From assembly GCA_029212425.1 (NCBI GenBank), contig JARGNC010000113.1, positions 1 to 6,715 on the forward strand: DNA of 6,715 nucleotides. The letters run 5' to 3'. The notes beneath the pieces are model-generated. The model was not told the origin of the DNA. It did not search any database and saw only the letters and a list, made by a program, of their open reading frames with translations. Numbering within the stretch: the stretch's first letter is position 1; each line of letters begins with the position of its first letter. Both the position numbers and the translations under genes were made by a program. The DNA is from Phycisphaerales bacterium. GTDB lineage: Bacteria; Planctomycetota; Phycisphaerae; Phycisphaerales; UBA1924. Positions 1-5,965 of the stretch are shown here, one piece after another.

Positions 1-408
1 GTCATGAGTGAATCCAAAGCAAGCGAGCTGGGGCTCGCGCCGTTGTGCAAGATCGTGTCGTACAACACCGCGGGCGTGGATCCCAAGGACATCTTCACCG
101 CGCCGATTACCGGTGTGCAGGGGGCGCTTGAGAAGGCGGGCTGGTCGCTTGATGATGTTGATCTGTATGAGATCAACGAGGCGTTTGCGGCGCAGCTGCT
201 CTGCAATGTCAAGGCGCTGGGGATCAGCGAAGATAAGCTGAACATCTGCGGCGGTGGTGTGGCGATCGGTCACCCGATCGGTGCATCGGGCGCTCGCGTG
301 CTGGTGACTCTGATTCACCAGCTCAAGCGGACTGGCGGCAAGAAGGGCGTTGCGGCGCTGTGTCTTGGTGGCGGGAACTCGGTTGCTGTGTGCATCGAGA
401 TGTGCTGA
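1..408 (+). CDS. Thiolase (acetyl-CoA acetyltransferase type), C-terminal part
   Basis: This is the 3' end of a thiolase gene whose start lies left of the window. The reading frame is open from base 1 (Val-Met-Ser-Glu...), and the first Met is internal, since thiolases run to about 390 residues and only about 135 are visible. Family landmarks, counted from that first Met, are NEAFA at residues 58-62, the GHPIGASGAR block at 89-98 with the catalytic His at 90, and CLGGGNS at 120-126 with the second active-site Cys at 120. The nucleophilic Cys of the N-terminal half is out of view. Enzymes of this family condense or cleave acetyl-CoA/acetoacetyl-CoA (or longer 3-ketoacyl-CoA) in the cytoplasm. 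Chain-length preference, and biosynthetic versus degradative use, cannot be read from this part. The gene precedes the PrpD-like gene by 99 bases on the same strand, which fits a shared role in acyl-CoA metabolism. Confidence 0.93.
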   Translation, partial: VMSESKASELGLAPLCKIVSYNTAGVDPKDIFTAPITGVQGALEKAGWSLDDVDLYEINEAFAAQLLCNVKALGISEDKLNICGGGVAIGHPIGASGARVLVTLIHQLKRTGGKKGVAALCLGGGNSVAVCIEMC

Positions 409-432
409 GCAACCAGAATAGATATTGAATGA

Positions 433-478
433 TTCGAGTTCGAATAGCTCGAAATACTGAACTGACTTTTGAACTCGA
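433..478 (+). promoter_or_regulatory. Overlapping inverted repeats in the leader before the PrpD-like gene
   Basis: The 99-base gap between the thiolase and the PrpD-like gene holds nested inverted repeats. TTCGAG (433-438) can pair with CTCGAA (448-453) across a 9-base loop. ATTCGA (432-437) can pair with TCGAAT (440-445). A longer alternative pairs 434-444 with 468-478, giving 11 pairs with one G-T wobble and a 23-base loop. These pairings share bases, so they exclude each other. No T-run follows, so this is not a simple terminator. It could be an operator for a dimeric regulator or an RNA leader with alternative folds; the sequence alone cannot decide. I found no convincing -35/-10 pair here, so the downstream gene may also be read from the thiolase promoter. 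Confidence 0.35.
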
Positions 479-496
479 TCAACTGTGATTGAAAGC

Positions 497-501
497 AAGG
501 A
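497..501 (+). promoter_or_regulatory. Ribosome binding site of the PrpD-like gene
   Basis: AAGGA lies 6 bases before the ATG at 508. It supports this start codon for the PrpD-like gene and the 540-residue length. Confidence 0.7.
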
Positions 502-507
502 TACACG

Positions 508-2130
508 ATGAGCACTACGGCAACAGATACACATGTGACACTGGCGGCGGACACCAATCAGGCGCTCGGGATCGCGCAGTACGCGATTGATTTCTTGAGC
601 GATGATCCTGCGAAGCGTGGGGATCCATCGGCGGCGGTATTGCACAGAACAAACCTGTTCTTTACCGATGCGGTGATCTGTGGGCTTTCGGCTTTGGCGC
701 TCAAGACGAACGCGCCGACGGTTTTGCGGGAAGAGGCGCTCCAGTATGTGGTGTCGGATTCGACGCGACGGGTTGGGCGTGCGGTGAAGCGTGGGGCGAC
801 GGTGTTTGGGAGCGATGTGCAGGTGCAACCTGAGAAGGCGATCCTTGCGAATGGCTCCGCGGTTCGTGAGTGGGACTCGAACGGCACCAACTTTGGGTAC
901 AACCCGAAACTCGGGAACATCGCGGGTGAGTTTGGGCATAACGATTTCTACGGCGTGTGCATCGCGGGGGCTCAGATGACCGAACGCGATGGCGCGTATG
1001 CGCTCAAAGCGATGGTGTGTCTCGATGAGATCCGCGGTCGGTTGAGTGAGGTGTTCTCGCTCAAGACCTACAAGGTTGACCATGTGGTGCATGGTGCGAT
1101 CGGTTCAGCGGCGGTGTTCGGCGCGATGATGGGCGCGACTGCGGAGCAGATCGAGAGCGCGATTGGTATGGTCGTGGCGCACTACATCCCGTTCCGTGCG
1201 ATCCGTGCTGGGAAGCAGTTGTCGGACTCGAAGGGCGCGAGTGCTGCGATCTCGACCGAGGTTGCGATCATGGCGGTTCGCCGGAGCATGTCGGGGTTCA
1301 TGGGACCACGCGATATCTTCCGGAATCCGGAAGCGATCTTCCGGATCTTTGAGGGTCCTGGTCAGATGTTTGAAGCGGTGGGTACGGATAAGGCAAACAC
1401 AAAGCAGGCGGACGCTTCACCATTCCAACTTGTGCTGGCGCAGGGCGGGGATGACTTTGCGGTGATGGGGATGCACTTTAAGCTTGGTTTGTATGAGCAC
1501 CAGAGCGCGGGCGCGCTGCAGGCGATGCTTGATCTGCTTGAGAAGGCGCCGCACCTGCTTGATGATGAGACTGGGTCGAAGATCAAGTCGATCAAGATCA
1601 CGGCGTACGAGCCTGCGTATGGGATCATTGGTGATCCGGCGAAGCGGAATCCAACGACGCGTCAGAGCGCGGACCACTCGATGGTGTACATCGTTGGGAC
1701 ATTGCTCCGCAAGGCGCTGAGTCAGCAGAAGGCGGGTTGGACTGAGTTAATGCTTGAGCCGTATGACTATTCGCCGCAGGCGATTGTCAATGAGCGGACT
1801 CGTTCGCTGATGGAGAAGATCGAGTTCTTCCATGGCGGTAAGGAGTACGACGATCGGTACCCTGACGGGATTCCGACTTCGGTGGTGATTGAAGACACCG
1901 ACGGGACGGAGTTTGAGTCCGGGATGGTGATGTATCCGGGTGGTCATGCTCGGAATACTGAAGCGGATCTGCAGGGGATTTTGGCGCACAAGTTCAATCT
2001 GCTTGGGAAGCTTGCGTTTGAAAACCCGTCGCCGGTCGTTGCTCGCTTTGAGGATCTTGGGAGCAAATCCAGCGAGGATATTGCTTCGATCCACAGTTTC
2101 GAGATTCAGACACGGGACGGGTTCGAATAA
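508..2130 (+). CDS. prpD: MmgE/PrpD family protein, probable 2-methylcitrate dehydratase
   Basis: The 540-residue product belongs to the MmgE/PrpD family, whose best known members dehydrate 2-methylcitrate to 2-methylaconitate in the cytoplasmic methylcitrate cycle for propionyl-CoA. Landmarks are NGSAVREWDSNGT (115-127), in the place of the family's (W/L)DFNDT block; EFGHNDF (141-147), in the place of the usual GHPSDN loop; SKGASAAIS (241-249); the hallmark ADHSMVYIVG (388-397) preceded by TTRQ; and GHARN (479-483) near the C-terminus. It is somewhat longer than the roughly 480 residues of enterobacterial PrpD. The ATG is supported by AAGGA 6 bases upstream. No prpB (lyase) or prpC (synthase) is in the window, so the substrate is inferred from family only; other MmgE/PrpD members act on different substrates. 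The upstream thiolase fits acyl-CoA metabolism. Family assignment is firm, exact reaction moderate. Confidence 0.85.
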   Translation: MSTTATDTHVTLAADTNQALGIAQYAIDFLSDDPAKRGDPSAAVLHRTNLFFTDAVICGLSALALKTNAPTVLREEALQYVVSDSTRRVGRAVKRGATVFGSDVQVQPEKAILANGSAVREWDSNGTNFGYNPKLGNIAGEFGHNDFYGVCIAGAQMTERDGAYALKAMVCLDEIRGRLSEVFSLKTYKVDHVVHGAIGSAAVFGAMMGATAEQIESAIGMVVAHYIPFRAIRAGKQLSDSKGASAAISTEVAIMAVRRSMSGFMGPRDIFRNPEAIFRIFEGPGQMFEAVGTDKANTKQADASPFQLVLAQGGDDFAVMGMHFKLGLYEHQSAGALQAMLDLLEKAPHLLDDETGSKIKSIKITAYEPAYGIIGDPAKRNPTTRQSADHSMVYIVGTLLRKALSQQKAGWTELMLEPYDYSPQAIVNERTRSLMEKIEFFHGGKEYDDRYPDGIPTSVVIEDTDGTEFESGMVMYPGGHARNTEADLQGILAHKFNLLGKLAFENPSPVVARFEDLGSKSSEDIASIHSFEIQTRDGFE

Positions 2131-2131
2131 T

Positions 2132-2149
2132 CATTCCGAATATGGAATG
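2132..2149 (-). terminator. Weak hairpin at the convergent gene ends, possible minus-strand terminator
   Basis: CATTCC (2132-2137) and GGAATG (2144-2149) form a perfect 6-bp stem with a 6-base loop in the 22-base space between the two convergent stop codons. Read on the minus strand, the stem is followed by ATTATTC, a poor but T-containing tail, just after the stop of the membrane-protein gene. The stem is short and AT-rich, so termination here is only a possibility. Confidence 0.3.
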
Positions 2150-2152
2150 GAA

Positions 2153-4201
2153 TTAACTGTTGCTTTCGAGAGCCGGGCTTTGGTCCGGCTCTTTTGTTTG
2201 TGTGGTTGTGTTTTCGGTTGGTCGGGTGATGTCGATGAGGATCCAGTCGCCTTCGGGGCCTCGTGGTTCTGCGGGGATGGGGACACCGGCTTGGTCGATG
2301 CGGAGGTTGTTGTCTTTGTCGAAGCTTGGTGGGAAGCGTTGTGTGAAGGTTGGGTAGGTGCGTTTGGTTGTGTAATTGGTGCCTCCGTCATCGACGGCGT
2401 CAGAACCGATGGAATAAATTATGTACCCGATTGAGTCGCGGGTGTTGATGTGTTTGAAGTTGAGGGTATGTCCCGGGTTGTGGAGGTCTTTGGGGATGGT
2501 GGGGAGGTAGGTTGGGGTGAGGTCTTCGAGGGTTTCGGGGAGTTGGTTGTGGTCGATTGCGTAGATCTCGATCGCGAGCATGGTGAGGATTGCATCGTGT
2601 TCTTGGTGTGCGTGGAAGGAGCGGTTGACGGCGCTTCCGACGGCGGGCATCAAGATGTCGACGAGGGAGTACTGGACGCCTGGGATGATCCTGATTTGCT
2701 CCGCGAGGAGGTCTTCTTGCTGTTTGATGAGGGGCATGTATTGGGGACCGAGTTTGGCGACGCGTTGGATGGTGTCCATCATGGAGTGGTAGCGGGTGTA
2801 CTCGGTTTTGCGGTCTGGGGTGACGGCGAGGGAGAGCGGTCCTGTTGCGTATCGCATGCGTGAGTTGGCGATCTGGAAGTAGTCGTCTTGCATCCCGGCG
2901 TATTCGGCGAGCAAGTCCATGCCTTCCATGGTGATTCGTCCGTTGCCGTGTCCGTCGTCGGTGTAGGCGCGTTGGAGGAGGTCGTCGAACATCATGATCT
3001 CGCCCTGGAAGGAGTAGTCGAGCGCGGGTCGGCAGAGTGCGAGTTCGTGCGCGAGGGCGACGAGGTGGTCGCGGGTGAGGGTGTTTGGGTATTCGCGGAT
3101 GACTTGTTGGATGGCTTGTGTCGTGCTTGAAATCATCGCGATGTTGACGAGGTCGGTGATGAGTGTGCCCTCGTGGTTCGGATGGCGGGACATCGCGAGC
3201 ATTGCGGAGAAGTTTTCGTAGACGAGTTCGGCGTCACCCTCGCGTGCGGCGAGGAGTGCGTCGAAGTAGAGCATGTTTGAGAACCCTCGGAGTTTGCCGA
3301 GGTGTGGGAGGAGGAGATTGATCAGCGAGGGATTGAGTTGCGGGTTTGGGTCCGGCATGCTGATTTTGCCGGTTGGATCGTCTGTGCTGAAACCGAGTTC
3401 GATACCGATGATTGGTCGATGGGTGGCTTGGCGGAGGCGATCGAACTGGGGTTTGAAATCACGGAAGAGTTGGGCGGTTTCTTCGTAATCATGATGATCG
3501 GTTGGGATATTTGGGAACATGAAGATACCGGCGCTGATGGCTTCGTCGCCGTCTTCTATGTTTCGGTTGTGTTCTTTTTCGAAGGTGGCTTGGCGGGTTT
3601 GGGTTTCATGGATGTGATCTTCCCACGCATCGCGGACTTCTTTGTAGATTGGCCATGCTTTTTGGTCTTCGGTGTAGGGTGCGCTCATTGCGTTGATGGT
3701 GAGCGCGTAGTTCTCAGTGATGTTGGGTTTTCCGATGAAGAAACGGGCGGCGAGTCCGGTGTATGTGATCAGAATGAGAAGGATGGCGGCTGTGATGGAG
3801 CGGCGGATGTTGCGGAGGGTGCGCCAGTAGAGGGGGCGTTTGCGTTTGGTGGAGCGGCGGAGGAGTTTGGCGACTTTCTTTGGGTTTCCGAACGATTGGA
3901 TGATTTGGTCTGAGGAGCGTCCGGCTTGGAGTGCGTCTTGGGTGTGGGCGATGAGTTCTTGGGTGATGTCGATGCGTTCGGATTTCCAGAGTTTTGTTTT
4001 TTGGACGGTTGTGTTGATGAGGGTGCGGAGTTGTTGGGGGAGGTCCGCATCGTCGAGGAGCGCGTCGGGTTGGGTGTTGGGGTATCCGCGATGGAGCATC
4101 CATCGGGAGAGTTGGAGGAGGGGAGAGTTTGCGATGGACCAGTGCCACAGGTGTGCGATGGTGGAATCGTTGTTGTTGTCGTGGTCGGAATGGTGGCTCA
4201 T
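2153..4201 (-). CDS. HAAS-domain membrane protein coupled to a PadR regulator, large C-terminal domain of unknown function
   Basis: This 682-residue protein starts at an ATG that overlaps the PadR stop codon (ATGA, 4198-4201), with GGAG at 4209-4212 seven bases upstream. Residues about 70-117 resemble the HAAS/DUF1700 helical domain often encoded beside PadR genes; the end of it reads FGNPKKVAKLL (104-114). A basic stretch (RRSTKRKRP) precedes one clear transmembrane helix at about 136-156. By the positive-inside rule the N-terminus is cytoplasmic, which would place the remaining roughly 525 residues outside the inner membrane. The far end has a pattern I associate with planctomycete proteins: a helix LAIEIYAIDHNQLPETLEDL from residue 542, YLPTIPKD after it, then YSIGSDAVDDGG at 596-607. 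The product is rich in Thr, Asn, His, Gln and Pro, matching the strand bias of the region. The reading frame runs open above 4201, but that part is the shadow of padR. Function is unknown; sensing or envelope signalling is a guess from the HAAS and PadR link. Confidence 0.85.
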   Translation of the reverse strand: MSHHSDHDNNNDSTIAHLWHWSIANSPLLQLSRWMLHRGYPNTQPDALLDDADLPQQLRTLINTTVQKTKLWKSERIDITQELIAHTQDALQAGRSSDQIIQSFGNPKKVAKLLRRSTKRKRPLYWRTLRNIRRSITAAILLILITYTGLAARFFIGKPNITENYALTINAMSAPYTEDQKAWPIYKEVRDAWEDHIHETQTRQATFEKEHNRNIEDGDEAISAGIFMFPNIPTDHHDYEETAQLFRDFKPQFDRLRQATHRPIIGIELGFSTDDPTGKISMPDPNPQLNPSLINLLLPHLGKLRGFSNMLYFDALLAAREGDAELVYENFSAMLAMSRHPNHEGTLITDLVNIAMISSTTQAIQQVIREYPNTLTRDHLVALAHELALCRPALDYSFQGEIMMFDDLLQRAYTDDGHGNGRITMEGMDLLAEYAGMQDDYFQIANSRMRYATGPLSLAVTPDRKTEYTRYHSMMDTIQRVAKLGPQYMPLIKQQEDLLAEQIRIIPGVQYSLVDILMPAVGSAVNRSFHAHQEHDAILTMLAIEIYAIDHNQLPETLEDLTPTYLPTIPKDLHNPGHTLNFKHINTRDSIGYIIYSIGSDAVDDGGTNYTTKRTYPTFTQRFPPSFDKDNNLRIDQAGVPIPAEPRGPEGDWILIDITRPTENTTTQTKEPDQSPALESNS
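2169..2199 (+). terminator. Rho-independent terminator of the PrpD-like gene
   Basis: AGAGCCGG (2169-2176) pairs perfectly with CCGGCTCT (2185-2192) around an 8-base loop, and TTTTGTTT follows at 2192-2199. This GC-rich stem with a T-run on the plus strand is a standard intrinsic terminator 39 bases after the PrpD-like stop. It lies inside the last codons of the convergent membrane-protein gene (residues around PDQSPALESNS), so the same bases serve as coding sequence on the other strand. Confidence 0.75.
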
Positions 4202-4575
4202 GCGGATACTCCGATTGATCCTCCGGCTGGGTTTCCGTCTGGATTTCCGGGGAGGATGCCGAGGTTTGCCATTGCTCCGGTGAGTTTTTTCCATGCGTCG
4301 AGGTCTGCGCGGAGTTTTTTCTTTCCTTTGCCTGTGAGGTTGTAGTACTTGCGTTTGCGGCCGTTGGGTGCTTCTTGCCAATCTGCTTCGATGAGTCCTT
4401 TGGCTTCGAGGTTGTAGAGCATTGGGTAGAGGGTGGACTGTCCCATCGCGAGGACGCCGTCCGATTGTTTGGCGAGTGTTTCGACGAGTTGGTAGCCGTA
4501 CATGGATTGGGTGGAGAGGAGTTGGAGGACTGCGGTTGGGCCGGCGCCTCGCATGAGTTCGCGTTCGAGTTTCAT
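4198..4575 (-). CDS. PadR family transcriptional regulator
   Basis: This is a 125-residue winged helix-turn-helix regulator of the PadR family, a DNA-binding repressor type that works as a dimer in the cytoplasm. Visible landmarks are YGYQLVETL (26-34) in the first helices; the recognition region GQSTLYPMLYNLEAKGLI (45-62); and the wing GRKRKYYNLTGKGKKKL (72-88), which is the classic PadR signature. A Gly/Asn/Pro-rich tail (about 106-122) ends the protein instead of a long C-terminal dimerisation helix, so it is of the small PadR class. The start is fixed by TGGAG at 4583-4587, 7 bases from the ATG. Its stop overlaps the ATG of the HAAS membrane protein, so the two are translationally coupled and probably regulated together. 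A candidate palindromic operator lies 36 bases upstream at 4611-4631. The inducing signal is unknown. Confidence 0.92.
   Translation of the reverse strand: MKLERELMRGAGPTAVLQLLSTQSMYGYQLVETLAKQSDGVLAMGQSTLYPMLYNLEAKGLIEADWQEAPNGRKRKYYNLTGKGKKKLRADLDAWKKLTGAMANLGILPGNPDGNPAGGSIGVSA
4209..4212 (-). promoter_or_regulatory. Ribosome binding site of the HAAS membrane protein, inside padR
   Basis: GGAG sits 7 bases before the ATG at 4201 on the minus strand, inside the last padR codons. It decides the start of the 682-residue protein over the longer open frame that continues upstream. A second GGAGGA (4219-4224) lies slightly too far away to be the main site. Confidence 0.65.
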
Positions 4576-4582
4576 CGTTGTG

Positions 4583-4587
4583 CTCCA
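4583..4587 (-). promoter_or_regulatory. Ribosome binding site of padR
   Basis: TGGAG lies 7 bases before the ATG at 4575 on the minus strand and supports that start, from which the protein begins MKLEREL, a usual PadR beginning. Confidence 0.65.
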
Positions 4588-4610
4588 GGAGTCTGCATGG
4601 TTGGTTTCTC

Positions 4611-4631
4611 ATACTATGTACAGCAAAGTAT
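4611..4631 (-). promoter_or_regulatory. Candidate PadR operator overlapping the padR -10 region
   Basis: ATACT (4611-4615) and AGTAT (4627-4631) are an exact inverted repeat separated by 11 bases, in the divergent space upstream of padR. Small PadR regulators generally bind short AT-rich palindromes of about this size at their own promoters. Read on the minus strand, TATACT (4632-4627) is also a good -10 element, placing a start near 4620 and a leader of about 45 bases. I see no good -35 at 16-18 bases spacing. Overlap of the repeat with the -10 would suit autorepression; this is inferred from position and symmetry. Confidence 0.4.
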
Positions 4632-4717
4632 ACGATTCGGTTTCATTTCTTCTCGGATTGAGTGATGAATTTGGATTGGTGCACGAAATGAACTGCGGTG
4701 GCTGGTTTGGATTTTGT

Positions 4718-4745
4718 TTGTTTTGTAGGGTTCTTGGCTTAGAAT
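4718..4745 (+). promoter_or_regulatory. Candidate dinB promoter, possibly leaderless
   Basis: TAGAAT (4740-4745) matches the -10 consensus at five of six bases, and TTGTTT (4718-4723) is a weak -35 at 16 bases spacing. The -10 ends only 6 bases before the dinB ATG at 4752, so transcription would start at or within a base or two of the start codon. No normal Shine-Dalgarno sequence is placed before the ATG; the G-run 4746-4751 touches it directly. Both facts suit a leaderless mRNA. Confidence 0.4.
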
Positions 4746-4751
4746 GGGGGG

Positions 4752-5963
4752 ATGGAGCGTTCGATTCTACATATTGATATGGATGCTTTTTTTGCATCTG
4801 TGGAGCAACGGGATCATCCTGAGCTTCGCGGGAAGCCTGTGCTTGTGGGTGGGGATGGTCCACGCGGGGTGGTCGCGGCGGCGAGTTATGAGGCGCGGGA
4901 GTTTGGGTGTCGATCGGCGATGCCTTCGGCGGTTGCGAAGCGGCTGTGTCCGCACGCGGTGTTTGTGAAGGGGTCGATGGGGGTGTACAAGGAAGTGTCG
5001 CGGCAGGTGTTTGGGATTTTGGAGCGGTTCTCGCCTGCGATTCAGCCGATCTCGATTGATGAGGCGTTTTTGGATGTGTCGGGATCGACGCATTTGTTTG
5101 GGAGCGCGACGGAGATCGCGATTGAGATTCGGAGATTGGTGCTTGCGGAGACGGGGCTGACTTGCTCGGTGGGGATTGCGCCAAACAAGTTTCTTGCGAA
5201 GCTTGCGTCGGATATGAATAAGCCTGACGGGTACACGGTGATTACGACGGAGACGGCGCAGGGGATATTGGATCCGCTGCCGGTGGATCGGTTGATGGGG
5301 GTTGGTCCATCGGCGAAGGCGCGGCTTGAGCGGATCGGTGTGAGGACGGTTGCGCAGCTTCGCAAGATGCCGGTAGAGCTGCTCGATGCGAAGCTTGGTG
5401 AGCATGGTGTTCGGTTGTCGCGGCTGTCGAGGGGGATTGATGATCGTCCGGTGCGGATGGATCGTGAAGCGAAGTCGATCTCTCACGAGCACACCTTCGC
5501 GACGGATTTGGAAAATGTTGATGAGGTACGCGCGATCATCATGCGGCAGGCGGAGGATGTTGCTTCAAGACTTCGCAAGCATGGACGGTTCGCGAAGGTG
5601 ATTACGATTAAGGTGCGGTTTGGGAATTTCGAGACGATCACGCGATCGAACACACTTGATTTCCAGACCAACGAGACGAGTGTGATTCACAGGGAATCAA
5701 GGGCGTTGTTTGATGTGTGGGCGCGGGGTTTTCGTCCGGTGCGGCTGATCGGTGTGGGTTTGTCTGGGCTGACGGATTGTGCTTCGGTGGGTGGGTTGTT
5801 TGAGACGGAGTCGAGCGAGACAAACAAGGCGATTGATCAGGCGACGGATGCGATCACGACGAAGTTTGGGAAGCATGCGTTGACGCGTGCTTCGACATTG
5901 CGTGCGAAGCCTTCGCATGGGTTGCATGGGCCGGGGTCAGATCCGGAGGGTCGTCCGGGGTGA
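4752..5963 (+). CDS. dinB: DNA polymerase IV (Y-family translesion polymerase)
   Basis: The 403-residue product is a complete DinB, the error-prone polymerase that copies past damaged bases. Metal-binding carboxylates are in place: Asp9 in HIDMDAFFASVE and Asp103/Glu104 in SIDEAFLDV. Phe14 fits the steric gate that excludes ribonucleotides, and YEAR (46-49) matches the fingers motif. The palm continues through SVGIAPNKFLAKLASDMNKPDG (139-160). A helix-hairpin-helix thumb region follows (about 176-203, LMGVGPSAKARLERIG), then the little-finger domain to about 384. The C-terminal tail is Gly/Pro-rich and poorly conserved. The usual QLxLF-like beta-clamp contact near the end is not clear: the equivalent stretch reads SVGGLFE (345-351) without Gln. 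The start is fixed by the conserved HIDMD lying at residue 7. It is divergent from padR and convergent with the META gene, 2 bases from its stop. I see no LexA box upstream. Confidence 0.96.
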   Translation: MERSILHIDMDAFFASVEQRDHPELRGKPVLVGGDGPRGVVAAASYEAREFGCRSAMPSAVAKRLCPHAVFVKGSMGVYKEVSRQVFGILERFSPAIQPISIDEAFLDVSGSTHLFGSATEIAIEIRRLVLAETGLTCSVGIAPNKFLAKLASDMNKPDGYTVITTETAQGILDPLPVDRLMGVGPSAKARLERIGVRTVAQLRKMPVELLDAKLGEHGVRLSRLSRGIDDRPVRMDREAKSISHEHTFATDLENVDEVRAIIMRQAEDVASRLRKHGRFAKVITIKVRFGNFETITRSNTLDFQTNETSVIHRESRALFDVWARGFRPVRLIGVGLSGLTDCASVGGLFETESSETNKAIDQATDAITTKFGKHALTRASTLRAKPSHGLHGPGSDPEGRPG

Positions 5964-5965
5964 GT

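Noticed and set aside
4202..4612. The frame of the 682-residue membrane protein stays open upstream to 4612 and could suggest an 819-residue protein.
   Set aside because: This part overlaps padR fully in another frame, encodes an Arg/Pro/His-rich sequence without domain character, and the ATGA overlap with GGAG at 4209-4212 marks a better start at 4201.
4576..4751. Search for a LexA (SOS) box upstream of dinB.
   Set aside because: I find no GAAC-N4-GTTC or CTG-N10-CAG type site. Planctomycete LexA sites can differ, so this is only a negative by eye.
4609..5184. A 191-residue open frame on the minus strand opposite dinB.
   Set aside because: It is Ser/Pro/Gln-rich low-complexity sequence antisense to the conserved palm domain of DinB, with no ribosome binding site; it follows from codon bias.
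4767..5492. A 241-residue open frame on the minus strand opposite dinB.
   Set aside because: It is Arg/His/Pro-rich and lies opposite conserved DinB codons; such frames are expected from GC-rich antisense sequence.
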